DNA of 64,000 bases from Sphingomonas sp. (GTDB lineage Bacteria; Pseudomonadota; Alphaproteobacteria; Sphingomonadales; Sphingomonadaceae). The translations under genes and the position numbers were made by a program. The stretch covers positions 1-64,000 of the forward strand of contig QFPK01000012.1 in the NCBI GenBank assembly GCA_003248865.1, written 5' to 3'. The first letter of the stretch is position 1; every line of letters begins with the position of its first letter. The notes beneath the pieces were generated by a model, which saw nothing but the letters and a program-made list of their open reading frames with translations, was not told the origin of the DNA and did not search any database. Of the stretch, positions 1 through 7,795 are shown one piece after another.

Positions 1-35
1 ATGATCTCCTCGGGCTTGTGCTTCTTCGCTGGCAT
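1..35 (-). CDS. IS3-family transposase OrfA, N-terminal fragment cut by window edge
   Basis: Eleven codons reading MPAKKHKPEEI lie on the minus strand before the window ends. This lysine-rich opening is typical of the small OrfA (HTH_Tnp_1) proteins of IS3-family insertion sequences. A purine-rich GAGGAAGGGACG stretch lies just upstream of the ATG as a ribosome binding site. OrfA would bind the IS ends and be fused by frameshifting to an OrfB integrase lying outside the window. The call rests on a very short peptide plus the fitting IS end at about 98. Confidence 0.6.
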   Translation of the reverse strand, partial: MPAKKHKPEEI

Positions 36-98
36 TCGTCGTCCCTTCCTCGATCCAGACTGTCATAGTCGATGGACCACTCAGAAGGGGGCAGCTCA
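1..98 (-). mobile_element. Terminal part of an IS3-like insertion sequence
   Basis: On the minus strand a TG-starting end (TGAGCTGCCCCCTTCTGAGT) begins at about 98, some 60 bases before the OrfA start. IS3-family ends normally begin with TG and have this spacing. The ardA stop codon is only 18 bases outside this end, so the element sits directly behind that gene. The other end and the target duplication are not visible. Confidence 0.5.
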
Positions 99-115
99 GG
101 GTTGCTGCTCCATTG

Positions 116-652
116 TCAGCCCCCCGCGAACACATGCACCACGTTCCACGCGGTGCTAACGGTGAACAGGTCGCCATTCAATTCGGCGTCCCGCGCCATG
201 GCCTGATAATCGACATAGTAGCGCAGTGGCTCGGGAATGACGGTGGTTTCCTCCGTCAGCTCCTGCACATAGTCGGCAAGGCTGGCATGTGCGCCAAGGT
301 AGCGGTCGGCCAGCGCCTCCCGCGCCTCGTCCAGATCGCCGCTGTAGTGGTCCAGCAAGGCCGCGCCGATCTCGCCATGCTTGGCAAGGAAAGCGGCCAA
401 TTCGCTGACACGCTCAAAGCCGGCGTATTCCTCGATGCGGACACCACCAAAGCCTTCAAAGTCATGGATCGCCCATTCTTCTGCATCCGCGATAGGGGAT
501 GCGGCCAGCATATCGCGCACGGCATCATAAATCCCCCACGGCTCCTGTGCAGCGTCAATCCAAGCGCCATGCAGATAGCCGCTATTGTAAGCCGCATGAC
601 AGGCGACATAGATTCGGGGTTGTTCGGTGTTTGCGGTGATGGTTGCTCCCAT
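116..652 (-). CDS. ardA: Antirestriction protein ArdA
   Basis: 178 residues, near full length for ArdA. The opening RIYVACHAAYNSGYLHGAW is the family's conserved N-terminal motif, and the rest is strongly acidic (many D and E, about 30 in all), as expected of a DNA mimic. ArdA binds type I restriction enzymes in place of DNA and protects incoming mobile DNA. The start is supported by AATGGAGAATG just upstream. The gene lies between an IS end and a kinase locus on the integrase-bearing segment, which fits an element that moves by conjugation. The function is confident; which element it belongs to is inferred. Confidence 0.9.
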   Translation of the reverse strand: MGATITANTEQPRIYVACHAAYNSGYLHGAWIDAAQEPWGIYDAVRDMLAASPIADAEEWAIHDFEGFGGVRIEEYAGFERVSELAAFLAKHGEIGAALLDHYSGDLDEAREALADRYLGAHASLADYVQELTEETTVIPEPLRYYVDYQAMARDAELNGDLFTVSTAWNVVHVFAGG

Positions 653-843
653 TTTTCATTCTCCATTGGGTTCGGGTTTCAGGTTGCGCTCTGAAACCCT
701 GCCTCGTGGCGAACAGCGGGGGGCAAGCGGAGCCAAGCGTCTTCGCGGGGAGCCACTGCCACCACCATTATCACGACTGCTATCGGCAAAGCTGCCTAGC
801 GATTGACGGCGAACGCGGAGCGATGATCGCACCTGAGATTAGC

Positions 844-1023
844 TTATGGAATGGTATCCGGGTCCAGGCTGACCTTGAACGAGCCGAGCAGGAACGGCGA
901 AGGCCCCGCGATATCCTGCACATGGAAGTTGATGGTGTAGATGGTGATGGCGGCTGCCGCCGGCGATGCGGCGACTGTGGTCATGAGCGCGGCGATCGCC
1001 GGCGCAAGATAGGAATGTTTCAT
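844..1023 (-). pseudogene. Short exported peptide, probably the N-terminal remnant of a larger secreted protein
   Basis: 59 codons with a strong AGGAGGG ribosome site. Residues 1-24 form a signal peptide (positive start, AALMTTVAASPAAAA). Only about 35 mature residues follow (FHVQDIAG, then GSFKVSLDPDT) before a TAA. The short beta-rich mature part resembles the beginning of PEP-CTERM-type secreted proteins, which usually run 180-250 residues. No continuation is seen in the neighbouring frames beyond the stop. A truncated gene is more likely than a functional peptide, but the good start signals leave the second option open. It is divergent from the kinase gene. Confidence 0.5.
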
Positions 1024-1213
1024 CTCAACAACCCTCCTGTTTGGCCCCCATGGCCGGATTGGCGGTTGCAGACTGGTGCAAGGCAGGCGGCGAAGTCCTG
1101 AACCCGTTCCAAAGGATTTCCAAAGATCGCAAACGGGCATTTTGCAGCCTGTTGCAGGTGGTTATTCCTCGTGCCATCTTTTCCGGAACTGCGCATGTGA
1201 GGGGGTGAATGTG

Positions 1214-3955
1214 ATGGAACGCAGCAGCGGCTCAGGGCGTCGGCGGCGGCGATGGAGTTTCGGACAGGCAAGCTTCGACGAGGGGAGCTGGAGCCTGCGT
1301 ATCAACGGCGCGGTCGTTCCTCTGGAGGCCAAGCCCAGCGAACTGCTGCTGGAACTGCTGTTGCGGCCGGGCGAGGCCGTGCTGAAGGAGGAACTGCTGG
1401 ATGCGGTCTGGCCAGGAGTCACGGTGGCTGACGCCTCGCTTTCCGTGGCGGTGTCCAAGCTGCGCAAGGCGCTGGGCGACGAGACCGGAACCATCATCCG
1501 TACGATCCCGCGCATCGGCTATATGCTGGCCGCGCCGATATCGGTGGAGAGTCTGGAAGCACCGCTTGCACCACGCTTCGCCTTCGCACCCGGCGAGAAT
1601 GTGCCCGGCCGTTCACAATGGGAACTTGTCGAGGTGCTTGGTGCGACCGGTGCCAATGATGTGTGGCGCGCCCGACAGCGGAAGACTGGACAGACGCGGG
1701 TGTTCAAGTTCGCCGATGCGCCGGACCGGTTGCGGTCGCTGAAACGCGAGGCTTCGCTGTTCCGCCTGCTGTCGGAGGCCATCGGCGAGGACGGCCCGTT
1801 CGCGCAGTTGCTGGAATGGAATTTCGAGACAGCACCCTATTTTCTGGAGAGCCGGGATGGTGGCCGCAACCTCCTTGGCTGGGCGGAGGCACAGGGTGGG
1901 CTGAGCGAAATAGCGTTAACGCGACGGCTTGCCGTGGCTCGTGCCGTCGCGCACGCGCTGGCCCAGGTGCATGACGCGGGCGTGCTGCACAAGGACCTGA
2001 AGCCCGCCAACATCCTGATCGAAGACAGACCGGGAAGCGATGGAGATACAGACTTCCGCATCCGGCTGGCCGATTTCGGGGACGGACAGGTGGTGGATGC
2101 CGCACTGTTCGATGCCTATGCCATCACCGGCCTGCCCATTGAGCCGCCAGGTGTATCAAGCAGTCCGGCCGGCACGGCGCTGTATCGTGCGCCCGAACTG
2201 GCGGGCGGCGCGCTGCCCACTGCCCGATCCGACATCTATGCCCTCGGCCTGATCCTCTACCAGCTTGTAGTGGGGGATTTCCGCCGCACGCTGGCACCCG
2301 GTTGGGAGCAGGATGTGGCGGACCCGCTGCTGCGGCAGGATATTGCTGATGCGGCCGCCGGAGACGCGGCGCAGCGCATAGCCTCCGCTTCCGAACTGGC
2401 GGACCGGCTGGACCGACTGGAAGAGCGCCGCGCCGAGGCGGCAGCCGCCACCGAGGCCGAAGCGCGGTTGCGGGCGTTGAAGGACGAAGCGGACCGACGA
2501 CGCCAGCGCAGGCCATGGGCGCTGGCGGTGGCGACCGCCGCTGGCCTTGGCTTGCTGGCGACCACCGCAAGCACAATCGTCGCCCTGCGTCAGCGCGACG
2601 AGGCCCGCCATCAGGAGGCGATTGCGCGTGCGAGCTATGGCTTCCTGGCTGACGACCTGATCGGTCGGGTCGATCCTGCGCATGCTGATGGCGCGGAGGA
2701 AACATTGTCCCATGCGGTGCGCCGCGCAGTTGCTGAAATCGATACTCGTTTCGCGACCTCGCCACTCGTCGCGGCGCGGCTCCACAACAGCATCGCCCTT
2801 GCCTACAAGCAGCGCAGCGAGTGGGACGCGAGCCGTGAGTCCTTCACCAAGGCCGTTCGCGCTTATTCTGCCGCAGATGCCGAGCATTCGGACGAGGCAG
2901 TGATTGCGCGACTTGATTTCGCGCAGATGGAAGCCGGTTCACTCCAGCCGGGCGCGCTGGAGCGCGCGCGGGCGATGATCGGAAAGGAACGGGAAGCGCT
3001 GAAGGGCCGGACAACACCCAGACCACAGTTCAAGCTGGCGCAGGCGGAAGCGCTTCTGGAATGGACCAATGATATCAAGCTTGCGGAACCGGCCTTCGCC
3101 CGCGCCCTCGCGATCGCCGAGCAGTTTCCGGATGCTATCCCAGAGCTGGATGCCATCGTCGCGCGGCGTCAGCATGCGGTTGCGCTAACCCGGATTGGCC
3201 GTGCCGCGGAGGCGGTCGAGATGCTGAAGACGGTGGTCGCCGAACTGGAAGCGATGTTCGGGCCCGATCATCCCCACACGCTGCGTGCCCGCCATGCTCT
3301 GGTGTCCGCACGCGGAGATATGAAAGATTATGCTGGGGTGATCGCCGAGGTTGAGGCCTGGTTGCCACGTTTCGAAGCGCGGCTTGGCGCCGATCACGAG
3401 TTTACCACGCAGTTTCGCCTGGCCCGCTATGCGGCGCTGGGCCTGACCGAACGCTTTCGCGAAGCCGCAGCCGATGCCAAGCATGTGTGGGCAAGTGAAG
3501 CTAGGCGCGAAGGACGGGGATCCTATCGCGAGTTGGGCGCACGGATCGACATCGCCGCCGTGCAGTGCCGCGATAGTGATCCGGCGATCCGGCGCGAGGG
3601 AATGGCCCATGCCCGCGCGGCAGTCGATGGGATCGAACGGACTTTCGGAGCCGACTATCAACTGTCTCAGATCGCCCGCTTCTATGTTGGGGAATGTCTG
3701 ATCGCCGCCGGCGATCCGGCGGGGGCGATGGCGGCATTTGCGAACATCGACCCGGTGCATCTGGCCGAATGGTATGGCGATCTGCACTGGCACCGCACGC
3801 TGAACCTGTCTCGTGCCGAAGCGGCGCTCGGTCTTGGTCGGCGCGACGAGGCGCGCACGCTGCTGGCGGCCGTGACAAGACCCGAACTGCCGGCGATTTC
3901 AGACCGGTATCAGGTTCGCCGCATCGAGCGATTGCAGAAGGCGCTTGAGGACTGA
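1214..3955 (+). CDS. Winged-helix / Ser-Thr protein kinase / TPR fusion protein
   Basis: About 913 residues from the ATG at 1214, which is preceded by GAGGGGGTG. Residues 20-107 form an OmpR/CadC-type winged helix (VWPGVTVADASLSVAVSKLRKALGD, then IRTIPRIGYML). Residues 135-405 form a protein kinase with a catalytic HKDLKPAN loop (Asp261), DFG at 287-289, a probable ATP lysine at 165 and an APEL motif. One transmembrane helix lies near 434-456, and the remainder to the C-terminus is alpha-helical TPR-like. The nucleotide loop is weak (LGATGAND). By analogy with CadC, a membrane-tethered DNA binder with a cytoplasmic kinase and periplasmic repeats is plausible. Targets are unknown. Confidence 0.85.
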   Translation: MERSSGSGRRRRRWSFGQASFDEGSWSLRINGAVVPLEAKPSELLLELLLRPGEAVLKEELLDAVWPGVTVADASLSVAVSKLRKALGDETGTIIRTIPRIGYMLAAPISVESLEAPLAPRFAFAPGENVPGRSQWELVEVLGATGANDVWRARQRKTGQTRVFKFADAPDRLRSLKREASLFRLLSEAIGEDGPFAQLLEWNFETAPYFLESRDGGRNLLGWAEAQGGLSEIALTRRLAVARAVAHALAQVHDAGVLHKDLKPANILIEDRPGSDGDTDFRIRLADFGDGQVVDAALFDAYAITGLPIEPPGVSSSPAGTALYRAPELAGGALPTARSDIYALGLILYQLVVGDFRRTLAPGWEQDVADPLLRQDIADAAAGDAAQRIASASELADRLDRLEERRAEAAAATEAEARLRALKDEADRRRQRRPWALAVATAAGLGLLATTASTIVALRQRDEARHQEAIARASYGFLADDLIGRVDPAHADGAEETLSHAVRRAVAEIDTRFATSPLVAARLHNSIALAYKQRSEWDASRESFTKAVRAYSAADAEHSDEAVIARLDFAQMEAGSLQPGALERARAMIGKEREALKGRTTPRPQFKLAQAEALLEWTNDIKLAEPAFARALAIAEQFPDAIPELDAIVARRQHAVALTRIGRAAEAVEMLKTVVAELEAMFGPDHPHTLRARHALVSARGDMKDYAGVIAEVEAWLPRFEARLGADHEFTTQFRLARYAALGLTERFREAAADAKHVWASEARREGRGSYRELGARIDIAAVQCRDSDPAIRREGMAHARAAVDGIERTFGADYQLSQIARFYVGECLIAAGDPAGAMAAFANIDPVHLAEWYGDLHWHRTLNLSRAEAALGLGRRDEARTLLAAVTRPELPAISDRYQVRRIERLQKALED

Positions 3956-4195
3956 TTCACGGGTACAGTCAGCCACCTTGCGATTTAGACGAATACACCA
4001 CATCTTTCTCCCGCTGCCGAGCTTCGCGTATCGATCTACCTTCCATTTACATCATCGCATCGGTTCGCCCCTCTGCCGCAAGCCTGAAGGCTTCTCCACT
4101 GCGTTGCGAGCGAGTGCGGCACGGCGAACGCGCTGCTCCTGTCTGCCCATGAAGGGTTCGCGACAATCGCGAGCTGCACAACAGGGAGACAGCCA

Positions 4196-4396
4196 ATGTC
4201 ACAATTCATCTCGCCATCCGAACTGAACGGACTGACCGAACATCAACTGCGCGCCAAGCGCGTTGCCATCCTCAACGATCTGGCCGCACGCGGCAAACGG
4301 ATTGAAGACTGCCCGCATGTGCAAATCAGCATTCGCTTCATCGATGAGGCGCTGGCGCGGGTGGTCTGCTTTCGGCCCAAACCGCCGGGGTTTTGA
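4196..4396 (+). CDS. Small hypothetical protein (66 aa)
   Basis: A 66-residue soluble protein with a clear ribosome site (CAGGGAGACAGCC before ATG). The N-terminal part is helical and charged (LNGLTEHQLRAKRVAIL), and two cysteines follow at about 39 and 58. I do not recognise a family. It ends 12 bases before the end of the convergent CoiA-like gene. The segment lies on the integrase-bearing accessory DNA, so it is probably cargo of that element. The last residues (RPKPPGF) look less protein-like, and the C-terminus may be altered. Confidence 0.5.
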   Translation: MSQFISPSELNGLTEHQLRAKRVAILNDLAARGKRIEDCPHVQISIRFIDEALARVVCFRPKPPGF

Positions 4397-4408
4397 TCCG
4401 CTGACGGC

Positions 4409-5380
4409 TCAACTGGACGTTTCGGGCGGTTGGCGAAGCCGCCAATTCTCCGGCGCGTTCCGCATTCTGGCTGGCATCCACGCGCGCGCCATCCTGACTT
4501 CGACTTGTCGATACTCGTGGTCGTTCTCGTCGATAGCGAAAATCGCACGGACATTCGGCGCAACAGGCGGCGACAGCTCTCCGGGCACAAGAAAGTCAGC
4601 AGATGCACGTTGCCTGCCGTCTTTCCCGATCACACGCCTGCGTTTCAACATCAATTCGGTAGCGTAGTATGGCCCTTCCAACTCGAGTTCCACCCATTGG
4701 CTGATGTCCTTGAAGTAGCCGCCTGCCGACTGCTCATCGCCATCGGAATCATACCAAGAGCTATGTTCTCGGTAGCTGTGCGCGGGAACAAATGTGCCGC
4801 GCCAGAGGAGCAAGGTTCCGGAATCCATGAACCATATGGTTCGCCCGAGTTGCTCGTAGGCCCAGCGCTCCCACGCTCGAAGGTAATGCCGCTCGATCCA
4901 GATGGTGCGACGATCAATCAGGAATTTCGGCGTGTTCCATTTGCCGAAATTGTAAAGCCGCAGCCACAAAGGGGCGATCTTCTCCGTCTGATAGGTCGTC
5001 GTTCTGGCGTCGATCAGATCAACCGTGATATCGCTCATCTGGACCTCGATGGCGATGCGAACCTTCGGCTTGTCCGGCGGAGAGGCCAGAACATCAATGC
5101 GCCGATCTCCTGCGAGCGAAGCCAGGTCATATTCGAGCGTCACGTTCACGCCCCGGCCACGCAGCGCTGTTGCCAGCAATCTTTGCGCCTCAAGATGTTC
5201 GGGTGACATGTGCGCACCGTAGCTGCACCGTGAATCCGGGAAATGTGCGAAGTGGGGACAGCGCAAACGGCCCGCTTTGAAGATCACGAGTTGCTTGCAA
5301 CCTCGGCACCGATAGGATTCCCCACGCTCGGCCTCATCGGCTTCGACGTAATCCTTCGTATCAGAGCAGGCGGTCAGCAT
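4409..5380 (-). CDS. CoiA-like competence/nuclease family protein
   Basis: 323 residues. The N-terminal YRCRGCKQLV motif followed by CPHFAHFPDSRC (Cys25, Cys28, Cys41, Cys52) matches the zinc-ribbon-like start of CoiA-type proteins. A PD-(D/E)xK-like nuclease core follows: RRIDVLA (Asp96), then IAIEVQ (Glu112, Gln114). CoiA in Gram-positives assists recombination of incoming DNA, and such proteins are frequent on mobile elements in proteobacteria. The C-terminal half (Trp-rich, residues 140-323) is not recognised. The start has no strong ribosome site, but a later start would lose the zinc motif. Confidence 0.75.
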   Translation of the reverse strand: MLTACSDTKDYVEADEAERGESYRCRGCKQLVIFKAGRLRCPHFAHFPDSRCSYGAHMSPEHLEAQRLLATALRGRGVNVTLEYDLASLAGDRRIDVLASPPDKPKVRIAIEVQMSDITVDLIDARTTTYQTEKIAPLWLRLYNFGKWNTPKFLIDRRTIWIERHYLRAWERWAYEQLGRTIWFMDSGTLLLWRGTFVPAHSYREHSSWYDSDGDEQSAGGYFKDISQWVELELEGPYYATELMLKRRRVIGKDGRQRASADFLVPGELSPPVAPNVRAIFAIDENDHEYRQVEVRMARAWMPARMRNAPENWRLRQPPETSS

Positions 5381-5655
5381 TGATGGTGACGATCATAGGC
5401 GTGTTTGGTTTCCGCTGGATAGCACAACGGAAAGAGAGCGGCCTTCGTCCCTATCCTCTGGATCGCCACGGCTGAGGATCGGGTGCGAGGGCGAAGACGC
5501 GGGACAAGGGGGTGCTTGAGGCTCGGCGCACCTTGTTCCCATGCCCGCTTGGCCGGTTCCGCAACCGAGAAGCGCCAGCGGCGCGTTGCGGCATCGGCAG
5601 GAACGCCAATCCCGTTGCATCGACCATCGAACTCGATGGCCATTCCGATGCAGGC
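5381..5655. other. Non-coding gap between integrase and CoiA-like gene
   Basis: 275 bases downstream of the integrase. It contains an 89-codon minus-strand frame with no recognisable protein character and a vaguely tRNA-like patch (GATAGCACAACGG near 5417) that fails to pair as a cloverleaf. No terminator was seen. Confidence 0.4.
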
Positions 5656-7110
5656 TCAGCGTTTCGGGGAGCGGGGTCTGGTCGGCTGCCGGGCTTTGGC
5701 GGCAGCCTGTCCATCCGGCAGGCTATCGTCGGGTCCGGCCGCCATCGGCTCCCAGCCCTCCATGCCCATCAGCACGCGGTCGGCATGCTTGATGGTGTTC
5801 ACATGGCCATAATGCTTTTCGATCATCTGGACGGACGTGCCCATCTGCTCCGCGAGGAAATACACGTCCACGCCCATCTGCAAGCGAAAGGTCGCATAGG
5901 TGTGGCGGAAGCAATAGGTGGTGCGGACGGTGCCGTCCGCGCCCTTGCGCAGGCTGGCGGCTGCCAGCAAGTCATCGATCAGGGAAGCGTAAAGGGTCTT
6001 GGCGGGCTGGCCGACGATCGTCGTGAACACGCGATCCTCCGGCCCGGTCGCTCTGGAAATGGCGCGGATGCGGTCGAGATAGTCGCCCGCGCTCTTCGGA
6101 GCCACCAGCTTGCGTGACTTGCCCTTGCCCTGCACGAACAGCACCATGATATCGCGGCCATCGCGGTCCTTCGCGGGCCAGATGTCGCGCCAGCGCAAGT
6201 TCTTCAGCTCGGGCGGGCGCATGCCGGTGTTACAGGCGATCAGCACCATATTGTAGGTCATGGTGCGGTGCCATCGGCTCGCCTCGGTCGTGGCCGCCTT
6301 GATCCATGCGCGGCCCACCGTATGCAGCTTGCGATACTCCTCAACCGTGAACTCCTCCCGCTGCATCGTCTTGAGCGCGGGGAAGTCGTCGAACCGCTGG
6401 CTGGCGGGCACATAGCGCTTCTTGATCGCGAAGTTCATGATCGCGCCGAACAGCTTCATCTCGGAGCGGATGGTGTCGTCGCTTATATAGGGCACGGGTT
6501 TTTCCATCATCGCCTTGACGGCTGCGTCGAATTTCTCGGGGCTAACCGGCTTCGGGCGAAAGCCCCGCGCCAGCTGCGCCTTTTTCAGCCGGTCGAACTC
6601 GGCCTGCACCAGCTTGGCGGCGATCTCCGCAGAGACCATCCGCACGCCGTTGCGCTCGATCCGGCCTTCGCCATGCTCGCGCCGCCATGCGGGATAGTCG
6701 CCCCAGCGCTCGTCGCCGATCAGATGCACCTGAACGGAACCCATATAGTCGTCCAGCGGGCCGTCGATCATGAAGCCGATGGCCTCCAATCGTTTGAGCG
6801 TAATCTCGCCGCGCTTCACGCGCACGTCCTGTTTGGCCAGATATTCCTTTGCTACCTCGCGGAAGGGGCGATTGAAGATGGCCACGCCATGTTTGATGGC
6901 ATAACGGACCTCGCCATCCTGATCCCACGCCAGCGAGCGGGCGGCATGGATGTCGTCGGTCTTGAGCGACACGGTCTTGTAGCGGTCTTCTTTCGGCACC
7001 TTGACGCGGCAATACCAGTTGCGGTGCTGCACATCGGAGCGCCGGAAAAGGATGAGGCCGGGTTTCAGCTCCTCCTTGTCGATGATGAATTTGCCGCCGT
7101 CGGGTGCCAT
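5656..7110 (-). CDS. Tyrosine recombinase (phage/island-type integrase)
   Basis: 484 residues. The C-terminal catalytic domain carries TGMRPPEL (Arg298), GKGKSRKLV (Lys), YCFRHTYAT (Arg402, His403) and EKHYGH (nucleophile Tyr434). An N-terminal arm/core-binding region precedes it. Two positions that are usually histidine are changed: Tyr399 in the HxxR box, and Thr425 in MGTS nine residues before the tyrosine. I believe this variant recurs in some integrase lineages, so it need not be inactive. The enzyme would cut and join attP and attB to integrate or excise the element carrying ardA and the CoiA-like gene. Repeats upstream of its start may be its arm sites. Confidence 0.92.
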   Translation of the reverse strand: MAPDGGKFIIDKEELKPGLILFRRSDVQHRNWYCRVKVPKEDRYKTVSLKTDDIHAARSLAWDQDGEVRYAIKHGVAIFNRPFREVAKEYLAKQDVRVKRGEITLKRLEAIGFMIDGPLDDYMGSVQVHLIGDERWGDYPAWRREHGEGRIERNGVRMVSAEIAAKLVQAEFDRLKKAQLARGFRPKPVSPEKFDAAVKAMMEKPVPYISDDTIRSEMKLFGAIMNFAIKKRYVPASQRFDDFPALKTMQREEFTVEEYRKLHTVGRAWIKAATTEASRWHRTMTYNMVLIACNTGMRPPELKNLRWRDIWPAKDRDGRDIMVLFVQGKGKSRKLVAPKSAGDYLDRIRAISRATGPEDRVFTTIVGQPAKTLYASLIDDLLAAASLRKGADGTVRTTYCFRHTYATFRLQMGVDVYFLAEQMGTSVQMIEKHYGHVNTIKHADRVLMGMEGWEPMAAGPDDSLPDGQAAAKARQPTRPRSPKR

Positions 7111-7122
7111 GATCGCCTCACG

Positions 7123-7244
7123 CTGTGCAGAATCTGTGCAGGACGGCGGCGTAAGTGCTTGATCTGCCGTGTCTGTGCAGGTCTTGTGTGGATAATCATA
7201 GCAGAAAATATTGATATATTATAGTTATTTATGAAATATTTGCC
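7123..7244. other. Repeat / DnaA-box / AT-rich region beside the integrase
   Basis: CTGTGCAG occurs at 7123-7130, 7134-7141 and 7173-7180. The longer TCTGTGCAGG occurs twice (7133-7142 and 7172-7181). At 7187-7195 TGTGGATAA is a perfect DnaA box on the complementary strand, and 7197-7244 is strikingly AT-rich (for example TTGATATATTATAG) in an otherwise GC-rich window. The layout suits integrase arm sites near an att junction, or an origin-like site of the excised element. Which of these it is cannot be decided here. Confidence 0.45.
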
Positions 7245-7257
7245 ATCCTATTGGGGT

Positions 7258-7276
7258 GAAGGGGCAGAGCCCCTTC
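7258..7276. repeat. GAAGGGGC/GCCCCTTC hairpin
   Basis: A perfect 8-bp stem with an AGA loop just past the stop codon of the minus-strand gene at 7288. The same GGGGCAGAGCCCC core recurs at 21870, 44261 and, shortened, at 53154 and 56069 within the composite repeat family. Confidence 0.6.
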
Positions 7277-7287
7277 GTTTCATCCCG

Positions 7288-7731
7288 CTACGCCGCCCGC
7301 TTGCGCGCCACCCAGGCGAACACCAATCCGCCGACGAGGCCGCCAAGGCTCATCACCAGGAAGCCGGCCGGGGTGCGGGCGCCGGCGAGGGGGGAGAAGC
7401 CGTAGGCGAGGCGCATGGCGCCCAGCGCCAGTGCGATCGCGGCCCAGCCGGCCAGCGGGTAGGCGAAGGGGGCGAGCCAGCCGGCGCGGGGGCGGAGCCA
7501 GCCTGCGATGAGGAAGGCGATCAGCAGCGAGCCGAGCACGACCGGCCCCAGGGTGGGGAGGAGGCCGATGAAATCGCGGAAGATGGCGCCGAGGCGGATG
7601 TGGATGGGAAGTGCGGTGCCGAGGTCGGCGAGGGCGGCCTGCACGAACAGGCTGTGGCCCAGGCTGACGAGGGCGGTTGTGGCCAGCGCTGCTGCCAGAA
7701 GTGCAAGAATGCGGCGCCACCAGATTGTCAT
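7288..7731 (-). CDS. Small integral membrane protein, unknown function
   Basis: 147 residues with four predicted transmembrane helices (about 8-30, 45-67, 78-105 and 122-143) joined by short Arg-rich loops. GAGGGGAC precedes the ATG. No family is recognised; the helices contain no charged transport-type residues. It is divergent from the sugar dehydrogenase gene, sharing 64 bases of upstream DNA, and is the first clearly chromosomal gene after the integrase segment. Confidence 0.65.
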   Translation of the reverse strand: MTIWWRRILALLAAALATTALVSLGHSLFVQAALADLGTALPIHIRLGAIFRDFIGLLPTLGPVVLGSLLIAFLIAGWLRPRAGWLAPFAYPLAGWAAIALALGAMRLAYGFSPLAGARTPAGFLVMSLGGLVGGLVFAWVARKRAA

Positions 7732-7795
7732 CGCTTGTCCCCTCGGCCTGATTGCGGCAATCCTAGCGGAGATTTCGGCGGGACGGGAGTATGTT

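Noticed and set aside
5405..5475. A tRNA-like patch (GATAGCACAACGG) that could have been an island attachment site
   Set aside because: The D-, anticodon- and T-arms do not pair and there is no acceptor stem or TTCGAATC loop.
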